Shown here: positions 5,541-11,769 of the stretch, in pieces
Numbering within the stretch: position 1 is the stretch's first letter
How the letters are laid out: each line of letters opens with the position of its first letter
NCBI GenBank assembly: GCA_025927515.1
Contig: JAICLG010000061.1
Coordinates: 1 to 13,148, forward strand
Reading direction: 5' to 3'
Length of the DNA stretch: 13,148 nucleotides
Source of the DNA: Hyphomicrobium sp.
GTDB taxonomy: Bacteria; Pseudomonadota; Alphaproteobacteria; Rhizobiales; Hyphomicrobiaceae
Program-made: the position numbers and the translations under genes
The notes under the pieces: generated by a model
The model's input: only the letters and a program-made list of their open reading frames with translations
Told to the model about the DNA's origin: nothing
Database searches by the model: none

Positions 5541-6905
5541 CTATGCGGCAGCGGGCACGAAGCCCCTCGCAAGCTTTGCGACAACGGCGTTCAAAACGAG
5601 GCGGCCGCGGCGCGTGGCACGAATTCGGACAGGCAAGATCCCTGCCGTCGCGACCGTTTCCGGCACAAGACCCGGCCCGGCGCAAGCACGAATAACGTCG
5701 ACGTCGTCGGGGTGAGACGGGGAAGCCGAGATTTTTGCGGCGTCCAATCCGCCCAATGTCTCCAACAACCCGAGCGCAACGAGTTCATCGATGACGCGAA
5801 GGTCGGGGCGCACGCCACCAAGCGATGCGAGATCGCCGAGATCCACGCCTTCGCTCAAACGCAAACCCATTAGCAGCATCTCGTCCGCCTGTTCGGCGCG
5901 CGTCAGGTCGTTTGCTTCGACGATGCCGTTGCCGGTTTCCTCGACGCGAGCCGCCCACGCTTCCGGATTGCGTTCCGTGACCGTGGCCTGCCGATATCCC
6001 GCGCTGACAATCCGCCCGTGCGCGCCGGGGCCGATGCCCGCATATTCGCCGTAGCGCCAATAGAGAAGATTATGTCGGCTTTCCTCTCCCGGCCGCGCGT
6101 AGTTCGAGACCTCGTACGCGGCGAAGCCCTCAGCCGCCGTCAATTCATCGGTAATTTCGTAAAGTGCGCTCGCCGCATCATCGTCTGGCACGACGAGTTT
6201 TCCGGCTGCATGAAGCGCGGCATAAGGCGTGTCGGGTTCGATGGTCAGCTGATAGAGCGACAGGTGATCGCCGGCGAGGGCCAGGGCTTCGGCAAGCTCC
6301 GTTCGCCACGCGTCGGGCGTTTGCTTCGGCCGCGCATAAATCAGATCGAAGGAGAAGCGATCGAACGTCGCGCGCGCGACATCGATCGCCGCCTTTGCTT
6401 CTGCCGCTGTGTGAATGCGCCCAAGCTTGCGCAGCTCATCGTCACGCAGCGACTGTACGCCGATCGATACGCGATTGACGCCCGCCGCGCGAAAACCGCG
6501 AAAGCGCTGAGCTTCAACGCTATTCGGATTGGCTTCGAGCGTTATTTCCGCATCGGACAGAAGAGCCCAGCGCTTCGCGATGTGCTCAAGGATCGCAGCC
6601 GTGGTCGCTGGCTGCATCAAGGATGGCGTACCGCCGCCGAAGAAAATGCTCGTGACCGTTCGCGGCCCGATGTGATCGGCGAGCCAATCGATTTCCCGTT
6701 TGTAGGCCGTCAGAAATCGCTCCTCGTCCCAGCCACCGAAACGAACATGACTGTTGAAGTCGCAGTATGGGCATTTCTGCGCGCAGAACGGCCAATGCAC
6801 ATAAACCCCGAACGGCGCCTTTCCAGCCTCTTCCCCCCTCCCCCTCGCGGGGAGGGGTCGGGGGTGGGGGGCCCGTCCCGTAAGCTCTGTCCTGCGATCG
6901 TTCAC
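5541..6905 (-). CDS. hemW: Heme chaperone HemW (radical SAM, HemN-like)
   Basis: A 454-residue radical SAM protein. HemW binds a 4Fe-4S cluster and SAM and delivers heme to respiratory proteins; it is not a true coproporphyrinogen dehydrogenase. The cluster motif is C41-x3-C45-x2-C48-x-F50 (FCAQKCPYCDF); phenylalanine after the third cysteine, where HemN has cysteine, marks HemW. GGGTPS is at 90-95, ITLEANPNSV and NRVSIGVQSL follow, then the RHNLLYWRYGEYAGIGPGAHGR region. Two oddities: residues 12-26 are encoded by a dispersed palindromic repeat with no start codon between it and the radical SAM core, and about 39 extra residues (387-425) interrupt the C-terminal winged-helix-like end. The start is uncertain: GTG 6905 or TTG 6911, neither with a strong ribosome site. 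It lies 57 bases after rdgB, a usual neighbour. Confidence 0.9.
   Translation of the reverse strand: MNDRRTELTGRAPHPRPLPARGRGEEAGKAPFGVYVHWPFCAQKCPYCDFNSHVRFGGWDEERFLTAYKREIDWLADHIGPRTVTSIFFGGGTPSLMQPATTAAILEHIAKRWALLSDAEITLEANPNSVEAQRFRGFRAAGVNRVSIGVQSLRDDELRKLGRIHTAAEAKAAIDVARATFDRFSFDLIYARPKQTPDAWRTELAEALALAGDHLSLYQLTIEPDTPYAALHAAGKLVVPDDDAASALYEITDELTAAEGFAAYEVSNYARPGEESRHNLLYWRYGEYAGIGPGAHGRIVSAGYRQATVTERNPEAWAARVEETGNGIVEANDLTRAEQADEMLLMGLRLSEGVDLGDLASLGGVRPDLRVIDELVALGLLETLGGLDAAKISASPSHPDDVDVIRACAGPGLVPETVATAGILPVRIRATRRGRLVLNAVVAKLARGFVPAAA
6835..6871. repeat. Palindromic C-rich/G-rich dispersed repeat, copy 2, inside hemW 5' end
   Basis: CCCCTCCCC (6835-6843) pairs perfectly with GGGGAGGGG (6849-6857) around a five-base loop, followed by TCGGGGGTGGGGGG. 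Its stem and tail match copy 1 at 3257-3292 apart from a few bases. On the minus strand it is translated as part of the HemW N-terminus (PHPRPLPARGRGE). Confidence 0.82.
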
Positions 6906-6962
6906 TCTCAAACTTTCTCAGACCGCTTGGCCATGAGGCGTGGGCGCTCACTCCAGATCATT

Positions 6963-7853
6963 TTAGCTGCGCTCGCTCGCCGCCAGCATCGCCTTTGCGA
7001 GCTGCCGCCACGCGGGCTCGTCACTGGAAGGCGCTTCGTTCAGACACCGTTCCAGCGCGCCAAGATAGGTCTCCAAAGTGGAATAAGCCCATTCAGCTCT
7101 GTTCGCTTCGAGATCGGCCTTCAGATGCGCGACGAATGCCGCCGCCTCGACACGCGTCGAAAGGCTTGCCGCCGCAGCCGAAAGCGCGGCGATGTCTCGG
7201 CCGACGCTTAGACCCGTATCGGTCGCAGCCGGGCTCAAATGAGTGAGCATCGCGCCTTTGAAGGCCGCAAACGCCCGCGTCCGGTGCGAAATCGCGTATT
7301 TCTGCGCCGGTTCCATTTCGCCGAACGTCTCGGTCGCCCCCTCCGGCACGAACATCGGATCATAGCCGAAGCCGTTGCCCCCGCGCGGCGGCCAGACAAG
7401 CGATCCGAATACCTTGCCTTCGAAAATCCGCGTCTCGCCATCAGCCCACGCCAGGCATAGCGCGGAAACGAAATTGGCGCGCGGCGCTGGAGGCCCCCAG
7501 GCGTTCCGCGCCTTGATCTCATCGGCGACCCGCTGCATCGCCACGCCGAAATCTTTTCCTGGGCCCGCCCAACGCGCCGAATAAATGCCCGGTGCGCCAT
7601 CGAGACAGTCGATCTCAAGTCCGGAGTCGTCAGCCAGCGACGGCAAACCAGACCCGGCCGCAGCGGTAAGCGCTTTGAGCCTCGCATTACCTTGGAATGT
7701 CGTCTCGGTCTCTTCCGGTTCGGAAAGTCCGAGGTCGCCCGCAGACACGGCGTTGAGGCCGTAAGGCGCGAGAAGCTGATTGATCTCCCAGACCTTGCCC
7801 GGGTTATGACTGGCAACGACAAGCTTCGAGCCCTGCGCCAACGTCCGTGTCAT
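6963..7853 (-). CDS. rdgB: XTP/dITP pyrophosphatase RdgB with C-terminal extra domain
   Basis: Residues 10-203 are a complete Ham1/RdgB nucleotide pyrophosphatase, which hydrolyses dITP, ITP and XTP to monophosphates and keeps deaminated purines out of nucleic acids. Motifs: SHNPGK at 15-20, ADDSGLEID at 74-82 (metal and catalytic aspartates), GGNGFGYDPMFVP at 158-170 and SHRTRAF at 189-195. The family normally ends near residue 205; here about 90 residues follow. Residues 235-296 (AAAFVAHLKADLEANRAEW, then TLETYLGALERCLNE, then PAWRQLAKAMLAA) resemble a DUF7660-type domain (F..FL..L..dl..n..eWen.tLe.YL.AL, psW...A..L.AA). No frameshift or repeat is visible at the joint. ATG 7853 overlaps the VOC stop as ATGA, so translation is probably coupled. 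hemW follows. Confidence 0.93.
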   Translation of the reverse strand: MTRTLAQGSKLVVASHNPGKVWEINQLLAPYGLNAVSAGDLGLSEPEETETTFQGNARLKALTAAAGSGLPSLADDSGLEIDCLDGAPGIYSARWAGPGKDFGVAMQRVADEIKARNAWGPPAPRANFVSALCLAWADGETRIFEGKVFGSLVWPPRGGNGFGYDPMFVPEGATETFGEMEPAQKYAISHRTRAFAAFKGAMLTHLSPAATDTGLSVGRDIAALSAAAASLSTRVEAAAFVAHLKADLEANRAEWAYSTLETYLGALERCLNEAPSSDEPAWRQLAKAMLAASERS

Positions 7854-8284
7854 GAGAGCCCCCAGATGCGCGGCTCTGCGAACTCAACGCAATTTCCGGC
7901 GGGATCGCGGAAATAAATCGAGCGGCCGCCGCGGGGCCATTCGAAATCGGCTTCGATCTCGATCCCGAGACTCTCAAGCTTCGCACGCCAGGCGCTGATC
8001 TCATCGGTTGATGCCCGAAAGCAGACATGCCCCTGGCCCTCCATGCCGTGCGGTGGCACCGGAAGTGCACCGCCCGCAGGTGGCTGCCGCGTCGCGCTTG
8101 GATTGAAGATCAACAGCATCTGGTTCCCGCAGCGATAAAAGACGTGCCGCCCGGCGAGCGCCGCGACCGTCTTGAGGCCAAGCACGCCCCCATAGAAGTC
8201 CTCGGCCGCCTCAAGATCATGCGCATAGAGAACCGTTTCGAGAACCGACAGAGAGGATGATCCATCGCTCAAATCAGCAGCCAT
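7850..8284 (-). CDS. VOC/glyoxalase superfamily protein
   Basis: A 144-residue protein with the two beta-alpha-beta-beta-beta modules of the vicinal oxygen chelate fold. The first module is VLETVLYAHDLEAAEDFYGGVLGL with RHVFYRCGNQMLLIFNPSAT. The second contains GHVCFRA with a probable metal His, and NCVEFAEPRIWGL with a probable metal Glu. WPRGGRSIYFRDPAGN is the typical loop before the last strand. VOC enzymes include glyoxalase I, fosfomycin-type thiol transferases and ring-cleaving dioxygenases; the substrate cannot be told from sequence, and resistance should not be assumed. ATG at 8284 overlaps the end of the DUF1772 gene by 16 bases and the stop overlaps the rdgB start by 4 bases. The same frame stays open upstream to 8578, but that part lies inside the DUF1772 gene and is a shadow. 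Confidence 0.88.
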   Translation of the reverse strand: MAADLSDGSSSLSVLETVLYAHDLEAAEDFYGGVLGLKTVAALAGRHVFYRCGNQMLLIFNPSATRQPPAGGALPVPPHGMEGQGHVCFRASTDEISAWRAKLESLGIEIEADFEWPRGGRSIYFRDPAGNCVEFAEPRIWGLS

Positions 8285-8694
8285 ACGAACAATCCAGTGC
8301 TTATGAGGCCAAGGATCGTCCGCCCCGCGTGGAGACGACCCCACGTTTGGAGTTGAAGGCGCGTCACCGGTCCCGCGTGATTGACCAACGTATCCTTGAG
8401 CACGCGGTTCGTCGGCATGATCCAGATGAACGTGTAAGGCCAGTTGGCAAACAAGAAGAGCGCGCCGACCAGCCAAAGATAGTCGCCGGTCACGAGCGAT
8501 TCGAGAACACCGAGCACCGATCCGACGAGCGCCAGCGTCGCCTGCATCATGGCGCCGCGCGGATAGCTGGCTTGCCATTGCGCGAGAGCCGCCCCGTCAT
8601 CGAGTTCAAGCCGCGCCGGATGCTCCGCGAAGCTGACATAGAGGGCCGCACCGGCAAACATTGCAGATGCGAGTAAGGCGAACTCTCCAAACAT
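8269..8694 (-). CDS. DUF1772 domain-containing membrane protein
   Basis: A 141-residue protein with four predicted membrane helices (about residues 3-22, 49-67, 71-90 and 122-141). It fits the DUF1772 (anthrone oxygenase-like) family: YVSFAEHPARLELDD after the first helix, QWQASYPRGAMMQATLALVG, GDYLWLVGALFLFANWPYT, IMPTNRVLKDT and WGRLHAGRTILG. Some fungal and streptomycete members are linked to oxygenation of polyketide anthrones, but most bacterial members have no known function. It begins 24 bases after the rph stop and overlaps the VOC gene by 16 bases, so it is probably translated from the same mRNA as both. It does not usually sit between rph and rdgB. Confidence 0.87.
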   Translation of the reverse strand: MFGEFALLASAMFAGAALYVSFAEHPARLELDDGAALAQWQASYPRGAMMQATLALVGSVLGVLESLVTGDYLWLVGALFLFANWPYTFIWIMPTNRVLKDTLVNHAGPVTRLQLQTWGRLHAGRTILGLISTGLFVWLLI

Positions 8695-8718
8695 GCTTCA
8701 ACACCCGAGCGCTGGTGT

Positions 8719-9432
8719 TTACGCGACAGTGAGCTTCTGCAGTTGAACGAGCTCTCCGATGCCTTTCTTGGCAAACGTCAACAGCTCGCCGAAACGTTCC
8801 TCGGTGAACGGCGTCGTCTCCGCTGTTCCCTGAATCTCGACAATGCCACCGGTCCCGGTCATCACGAAATTGGAATCGGCATCCGCGTTGCTGTCCTCGG
8901 CGTAATCGAGATCCAGCACCGGCTCGCCCTTATAGATGCCGCACGAGACCGCGGCGACGTGATCGCGCAAAACGCCATCTTTCACCATGTCGCGCATTTT
9001 CATCCATTGGATGCAATCGTGAAGAGCAACCCATGCCCCGGTGATCGCCGCCGTACGAGTCCCACCGTCGGCCTGGATGACATCGCAGTCGACCGTGATC
9101 TGACGTTCACCGAGCTTCGGCAAATCGACGACCGCGCGAAGCGCCCGGCCGACCAGCCGTTGGATCTCCTGCGTCCGTCCGGAGGGATGGCCGCTCGTCA
9201 CCTCGCGCCGGGTGCGCTCGTGCGTCGAACGCGGCAGCATGGCGTATTCGGCCGTGACCCAACCCCGCCCCTGGCCTTTAAGCCACTGCGGCAGCCGCTC
9301 TTCGAGGCTCGCCGTACAAAGGACATGCGTGTCCCCGAACTTGATCAGGCAAGAGCCTTCGGCATGTTTGGACACCGCACGCTCGATGGAAACGCGGCGC
9401 AGCTCATCGGGCTTGCGTTTGGAAGGTCGCAT
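8719..9432 (-). CDS. rph: Ribonuclease PH
   Basis: A 237-residue phosphorolytic 3'-to-5' exoribonuclease that trims the 3' ends of tRNA precursors. The whole length matches the family (about 238 residues): MRPSKRKPDELRRVSIERAV at the N-terminus, GDTHVLCTASLEERLPQWLKGQGRGWVTAEY, LPRSTHERTRRE (RNA-binding arginines), GRTQEIQRLVGRALR with the phosphate-site arginine region, CDVIQADGGTRTAAITGAWVAL, and LDLDYAEDSNADADSNFVMT with the metal-binding acidic residues. The ATG at 9432 has a CAGGA box five bases upstream and begins exactly where homology starts; the in-frame extension to 9654 runs into hrcA and is not used. It is divergent from hrcA, the standard alphaproteobacterial arrangement, and is probably the first gene of the minus-strand operon down to dsbB. 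Confidence 0.96.
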   Translation of the reverse strand: MRPSKRKPDELRRVSIERAVSKHAEGSCLIKFGDTHVLCTASLEERLPQWLKGQGRGWVTAEYAMLPRSTHERTRREVTSGHPSGRTQEIQRLVGRALRAVVDLPKLGERQITVDCDVIQADGGTRTAAITGAWVALHDCIQWMKMRDMVKDGVLRDHVAAVSCGIYKGEPVLDLDYAEDSNADADSNFVMTGTGGIVEIQGTAETTPFTEERFGELLTFAKKGIGELVQLQKLTVA

Positions 9433-9463
9433 ATTATTCCTGAAAACCTTATGGTTACGTAGA

Positions 9464-9492
9464 AGGCTAAAGAAGTCGCCCCGGCCCTTCAA
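9464..9492 (-). promoter_or_regulatory. Candidate rph operon promoter
   Basis: On the minus strand TTGAAG (9492-9487) and TAGCCT (9469-9464) are spaced by 17 bases, with about 25 bases from the predicted start of transcription to the rph ATG. The -10 box is poor, so this is only the best candidate in the 124-base divergent gap. Confidence 0.3.
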
Positions 9493-9521
9493 CCCTAAAG
9501 CCGGATAACCCGCAAGCCGAT

Positions 9522-9550
9522 TTGCGGAAAGCACCGCCATTTCATAGACT
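9522..9550 (+). promoter_or_regulatory. Candidate hrcA promoter (possibly leaderless mRNA)
   Basis: TTGCGG (9522-9527) and TAGACT (9545-9550) are 17 bases apart. Transcription would start at about 9556-9558, that is at the GTG start of hrcA itself, and hrcA has no usable ribosome binding site. No CIRCE-like inverted repeat is seen between rph and hrcA. Confidence 0.35.
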
Positions 9551-9556
9551 CGCCGG

Positions 9557-10648
9557 GTGAAAATGGACGAACACATCACAGCCGCGACGCTTCTCGGCGG
9601 CGAAAGCCCGTTGCAGCAGCTCAACGAGCGTTCGCGCACGATCCTGCGGCGCATCGTCGAGAGCTATCTGGCGACCGGCGAGCCTGTCGGCTCGCGCAAT
9701 CTGTCGCGCGCCCTGCCGATGAGCCTCTCGCCCGCGTCAATTCGCAACGTCATGTCGGATCTCGAGCAGCTCGGCCTTATCGCCTCGCCGCATACGTCGG
9801 CAGGCCGCCTTCCGACGCAACTCGGCTTGAGACTGTTCGTCGACGGTTTGCTCGAAGTCGGTGACGTGACGCCGGAGGAACGGCGGCAGATCGAAACGCA
9901 GATTGCTTACCGCCGCGACAAATCCGTCGATCAGCTGCTGAGCGAAGCCGGCGAGCTGATCTCGGGCCTCTCTCACTGCGCCGGCGTCGTCCTTGCCGAG
10001 AAGCAGGTCGCACGCCTCCGCCACATCGAATTCGTGCCGCTCGAACCCGGACGCGGCCTCGTCGTGCTCGTCGACGAGGACCAGAATGTCGAGAACAGGA
10101 TCATCGCGCTACCGGAAGGCCTGCCGCCGTCCGCTTTGCAGGAAGCCTCGAATTATCTGAACACGTACGTTCGCGGCATGACGCTCACCGAAGCCAAGGC
10201 CGAATTGCAGAAGTCGCTCGCTGCCGCCAAGGCCGAGCTCGACCAGTTGACGCAGAAGGTCATTCGAGCAGGCCTCGCGGAATGGTCCGGCGTCGCCGAC
10301 AATCGCAAGAGCCTGATCGTGCGTGGCCAGAGCAACCTGCTGAAAGACGTCACCGCCGCCGAAGACCTCGAACGCATTCGCCAGTTGTTCGATGCCTTCG
10401 AGACCAAACAGGACATCGTCGAATTGCTTGGCGCTTCGGACCGAGCGGAGGGCGTACGCATCTTTATCGGATCGGAGAACAAGCTTTTTTCGCTTTCGGG
10501 CTCATCCTTGATCGTTGCGCCGTTCCGAGACGAAACGCGCCACGTCGTCGGCGTGCTCGGCGTGATAGGACCAACGCGGCTCAATTATGCGCGCATCATT
10601 CCGATGGTCGATTACACGGCCAAGCTGGTCAGCCGTCTCATTCCTTAA
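9557..10648 (+). CDS. hrcA: Heat-inducible transcription repressor HrcA
   Basis: A 363-residue repressor of heat-shock genes, which binds CIRCE operators (usually at groESL) and needs GroEL for activity. The N-terminal winged helix is visible as RSRTILRRIVESYLATGEPVG, SRNLSRALPMSLSPASIRNVM (recognition helix) and LGLIASPHTSAGRLPTQLGL. Then come the family GAF-like segment (HIEFVPLEPGRGLVVLVDED, IIALPEGLPPSAL) and the dimerisation part ending VIGPTRLNYARIIPMVDYTA. The length is typical for alphaproteobacterial members. Start is GTG 9557 or ATG 9563; neither has a well-placed Shine-Dalgarno, and a promoter candidate would start transcription at the GTG. It is divergent from rph and 125 bases before grpE. 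Confidence 0.95.
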   Translation: MKMDEHITAATLLGGESPLQQLNERSRTILRRIVESYLATGEPVGSRNLSRALPMSLSPASIRNVMSDLEQLGLIASPHTSAGRLPTQLGLRLFVDGLLEVGDVTPEERRQIETQIAYRRDKSVDQLLSEAGELISGLSHCAGVVLAEKQVARLRHIEFVPLEPGRGLVVLVDEDQNVENRIIALPEGLPPSALQEASNYLNTYVRGMTLTEAKAELQKSLAAAKAELDQLTQKVIRAGLAEWSGVADNRKSLIVRGQSNLLKDVTAAEDLERIRQLFDAFETKQDIVELLGASDRAEGVRIFIGSENKLFSLSGSSLIVAPFRDETRHVVGVLGVIGPTRLNYARIIPMVDYTAKLVSRLIP

Positions 10649-10689
10649 CAGTCATAGCTAGAGAACCGGGCGTCCGGCATTCGAACCGC

Positions 10690-10718
10690 CTTGATTTTTA
10701 ACCTATCGCAGCCGATAT
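10690..10718 (+). promoter_or_regulatory. Candidate RpoH-type promoter before grpE
   Basis: CTTGAT (10690-10695), a 17-base spacer and CGATAT (10713-10718) fall in the 125-base gap between hrcA and grpE, about 55 bases before the grpE ATG. The -35 box fits the alphaproteobacterial heat-shock pattern CTTG; the -10 box is a partial match. It would let grpE be transcribed apart from hrcA. Confidence 0.4.
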
Positions 10719-10773
10719 CCCGTCACCCGTTCGTGTCACACATCGGGCCAGATCAATCCCAGCGAAGAGAAAC

Positions 10774-11388
10774 ATGAGCGACGATAAGAAGCCGATTGAA
10801 GAGCCTGCGATCCCCGACCTCGAGCAGGAGGCGGTTTCGGCCGAGCAGCTCAAAGCCATGATCGCCGCTCTTCAGGGCGAGCTCGAAAAGAAGACCACCG
10901 AGCTTGCAAGCAAGCAGGATCAGTATCTGCGCGCCGTCGCCGAGACGGAGAACGTACGCCGCCGCCTCGAAAAGGAGAAAGAGGAGACGGCCAAATACGC
11001 AATCTCCAAGTTCGCCAAGGACATCCTGTCGGTCGGCGACAATTTCCAGCGTGCCATCTCCGCGGTTCCGAAAGATGCCCTTGAGTCAGATCCGGCGCTC
11101 AGGACCTTGCTTGACGGCGTCATTCTCGCCGAGCGTGATTATCGCAGCATCCTGGAACGCCACGGCATCGTCGTCGACGATCCGGTCGGCCAGTCCTTCA
11201 ATCCACATCATCATCAGGCGGTTATGCAGCAGGAGAATGCCGATGTGCCCGCCGGCACCGTTCTTCAAGTCTTTCAAGTCGGCTACCTAATCGACGACCG
11301 CTGCCTGCGCCCCGCGATGGTGGCTGTCTCGACCGGAGGCCCCAAGGCAGCCAAGCCAGAGGCACCGGAGGCGCCGTCTGCTGATTAA
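10774..11388 (+). CDS. grpE: Nucleotide exchange factor GrpE
   Basis: A 204-residue co-chaperone that releases ADP from DnaK and also acts as a thermosensor in the cytoplasm. The acidic N-terminus (EEPAIPDLEQEAVSAEQL) is followed by the long dimeric coiled coil (about residues 25-80: LQGELEKKTTELASKQDQYL, ENVRRRLEKEKEETAKYA), the four-helix part (FAKDILSVGDNFQRAI, LERHGIVVDDPVGQSFNPHHHQAV), and the C-terminal beta domain ending VFQVGYLIDDRCLRPAMVAVS, which contacts DnaK. The proline/alanine-rich tail is common in this group. A GAAGAGA box lies just upstream of ATG 10774. It lies 125 bases after hrcA and 381 bases before dnaK, its partner, on the same strand. Confidence 0.96.
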   Translation: MSDDKKPIEEPAIPDLEQEAVSAEQLKAMIAALQGELEKKTTELASKQDQYLRAVAETENVRRRLEKEKEETAKYAISKFAKDILSVGDNFQRAISAVPKDALESDPALRTLLDGVILAERDYRSILERHGIVVDDPVGQSFNPHHHQAVMQQENADVPAGTVLQVFQVGYLIDDRCLRPAMVAVSTGGPKAAKPEAPEAPSAD

Positions 11389-11448
11389 CGGTTTCGAAAT
11401 TTATCGACGTCTCGCTTCGGGCGCTGCGACCTCTTTTCGCGCGGAATT

Positions 11449-11479
11449 GCGTGCTGGTATCGGGAGGAAACCGGCACGC
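11449..11479 (+). other. Strong hairpin between grpE and dnaK
   Basis: GCGTGCTGGT (11449-11458) pairs over ten positions with ACCGGCACGC (11470-11479), with one G-T wobble and an 11-base loop containing GGGAGGA. It lies 61 bases after the grpE stop. There is no T-run after it, so it may be an mRNA-stabilising 3' end, a factor-dependent terminator aid or a regulatory structure. Confidence 0.45.
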
Positions 11480-11621
11480 TCAAAGCAGCTTCGAATCCGA
11501 GCAATCCGGTGATAACGGCCCGAAATCGACCGTGATTGGCAGCGATGGTCGCAGCGATAGTCTATGCTAGCATCACGAAACGAATTGGCTTTAAAGTTGA
11601 TTTCCGGCGGCGCGAGAAGCC

Positions 11622-11649
11622 GTTGCACGCCGAAAACAGCACCTTATAT
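11622..11649 (+). promoter_or_regulatory. Candidate RpoH (sigma-32) promoter of dnaK
   Basis: CTTATAT at 11643-11649 matches the alphaproteobacterial heat-shock -10 pattern CYTATNT fully. GTTGCA at 11622-11627, 15 bases before it, resembles the CTTG -35 box with one change. The same bases also fit a sigma-70 reading (TTGCAC, 16 bases, TATATA). It lies about 120 bases before the dnaK ATG. Confidence 0.5.
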
Positions 11650-11769
11650 AACCGTCGGTCACACCATTGAAATCCTGGGGACCGGTGCTTTGAGCCCCCT
11701 CGTGGGCGGGCACGTTGGATGCCAAACAGGGTCCACCCGGTCTGCCGCAACTGAGAAGGATTGACGAGA

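Larger units (their letters stand above)
11389..11769. other. grpE-dnaK intergenic region (381 bp)
   Basis: No supported gene. A 66-codon plus-strand frame (11564-11764) has no recognisable features and overlaps the likely dnaK leader. The region holds a strong hairpin (11449-11479), the perfect palindrome ATGCTAGCAT (11564-11573), a short direct repeat CAGCGAT (11540-11546 and 11552-11558) and a heat-shock-like promoter (11622-11649). The dnaK leader would then be about 115 bases. Confidence 0.5.

Noticed and set aside
6018..7211. 397-codon plus-strand frame opposite hemW and rdgB
   Set aside because: It runs across two intact minus-strand genes and their intergenic gap, is Arg-rich, has no recognisable motif, and is explained by high GC at third positions of the real genes.
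7850..8284. Reading the VOC protein as a fosfomycin or bleomycin resistance determinant
   Set aside because: The superfamily is very diverse, the gene sits in a housekeeping operon and no specific resistance motif is visible.
8285..8578. 98-residue N-terminal extension of the VOC protein
   Set aside because: It lies almost wholly inside the DUF1772 gene in another frame; VOC homology begins a few residues after the ATG at 8284.
9433..9654. N-terminal extension of RNase PH up to 9654
   Set aside because: Homology starts at MRPSKR (9432), where a CAGGA ribosome site is present; the extension overlaps the start of hrcA.
10646..10690. Possible terminator after hrcA (ccgg-gcgt-ccgg)
   Set aside because: The stem is only four pairs with no T-run directly following; too weak to call.
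11564..11764. 66-codon plus-strand frame before dnaK
   Set aside because: No ribosome binding site and no family resemblance; it overlaps the dnaK promoter and leader and starts within a palindrome.
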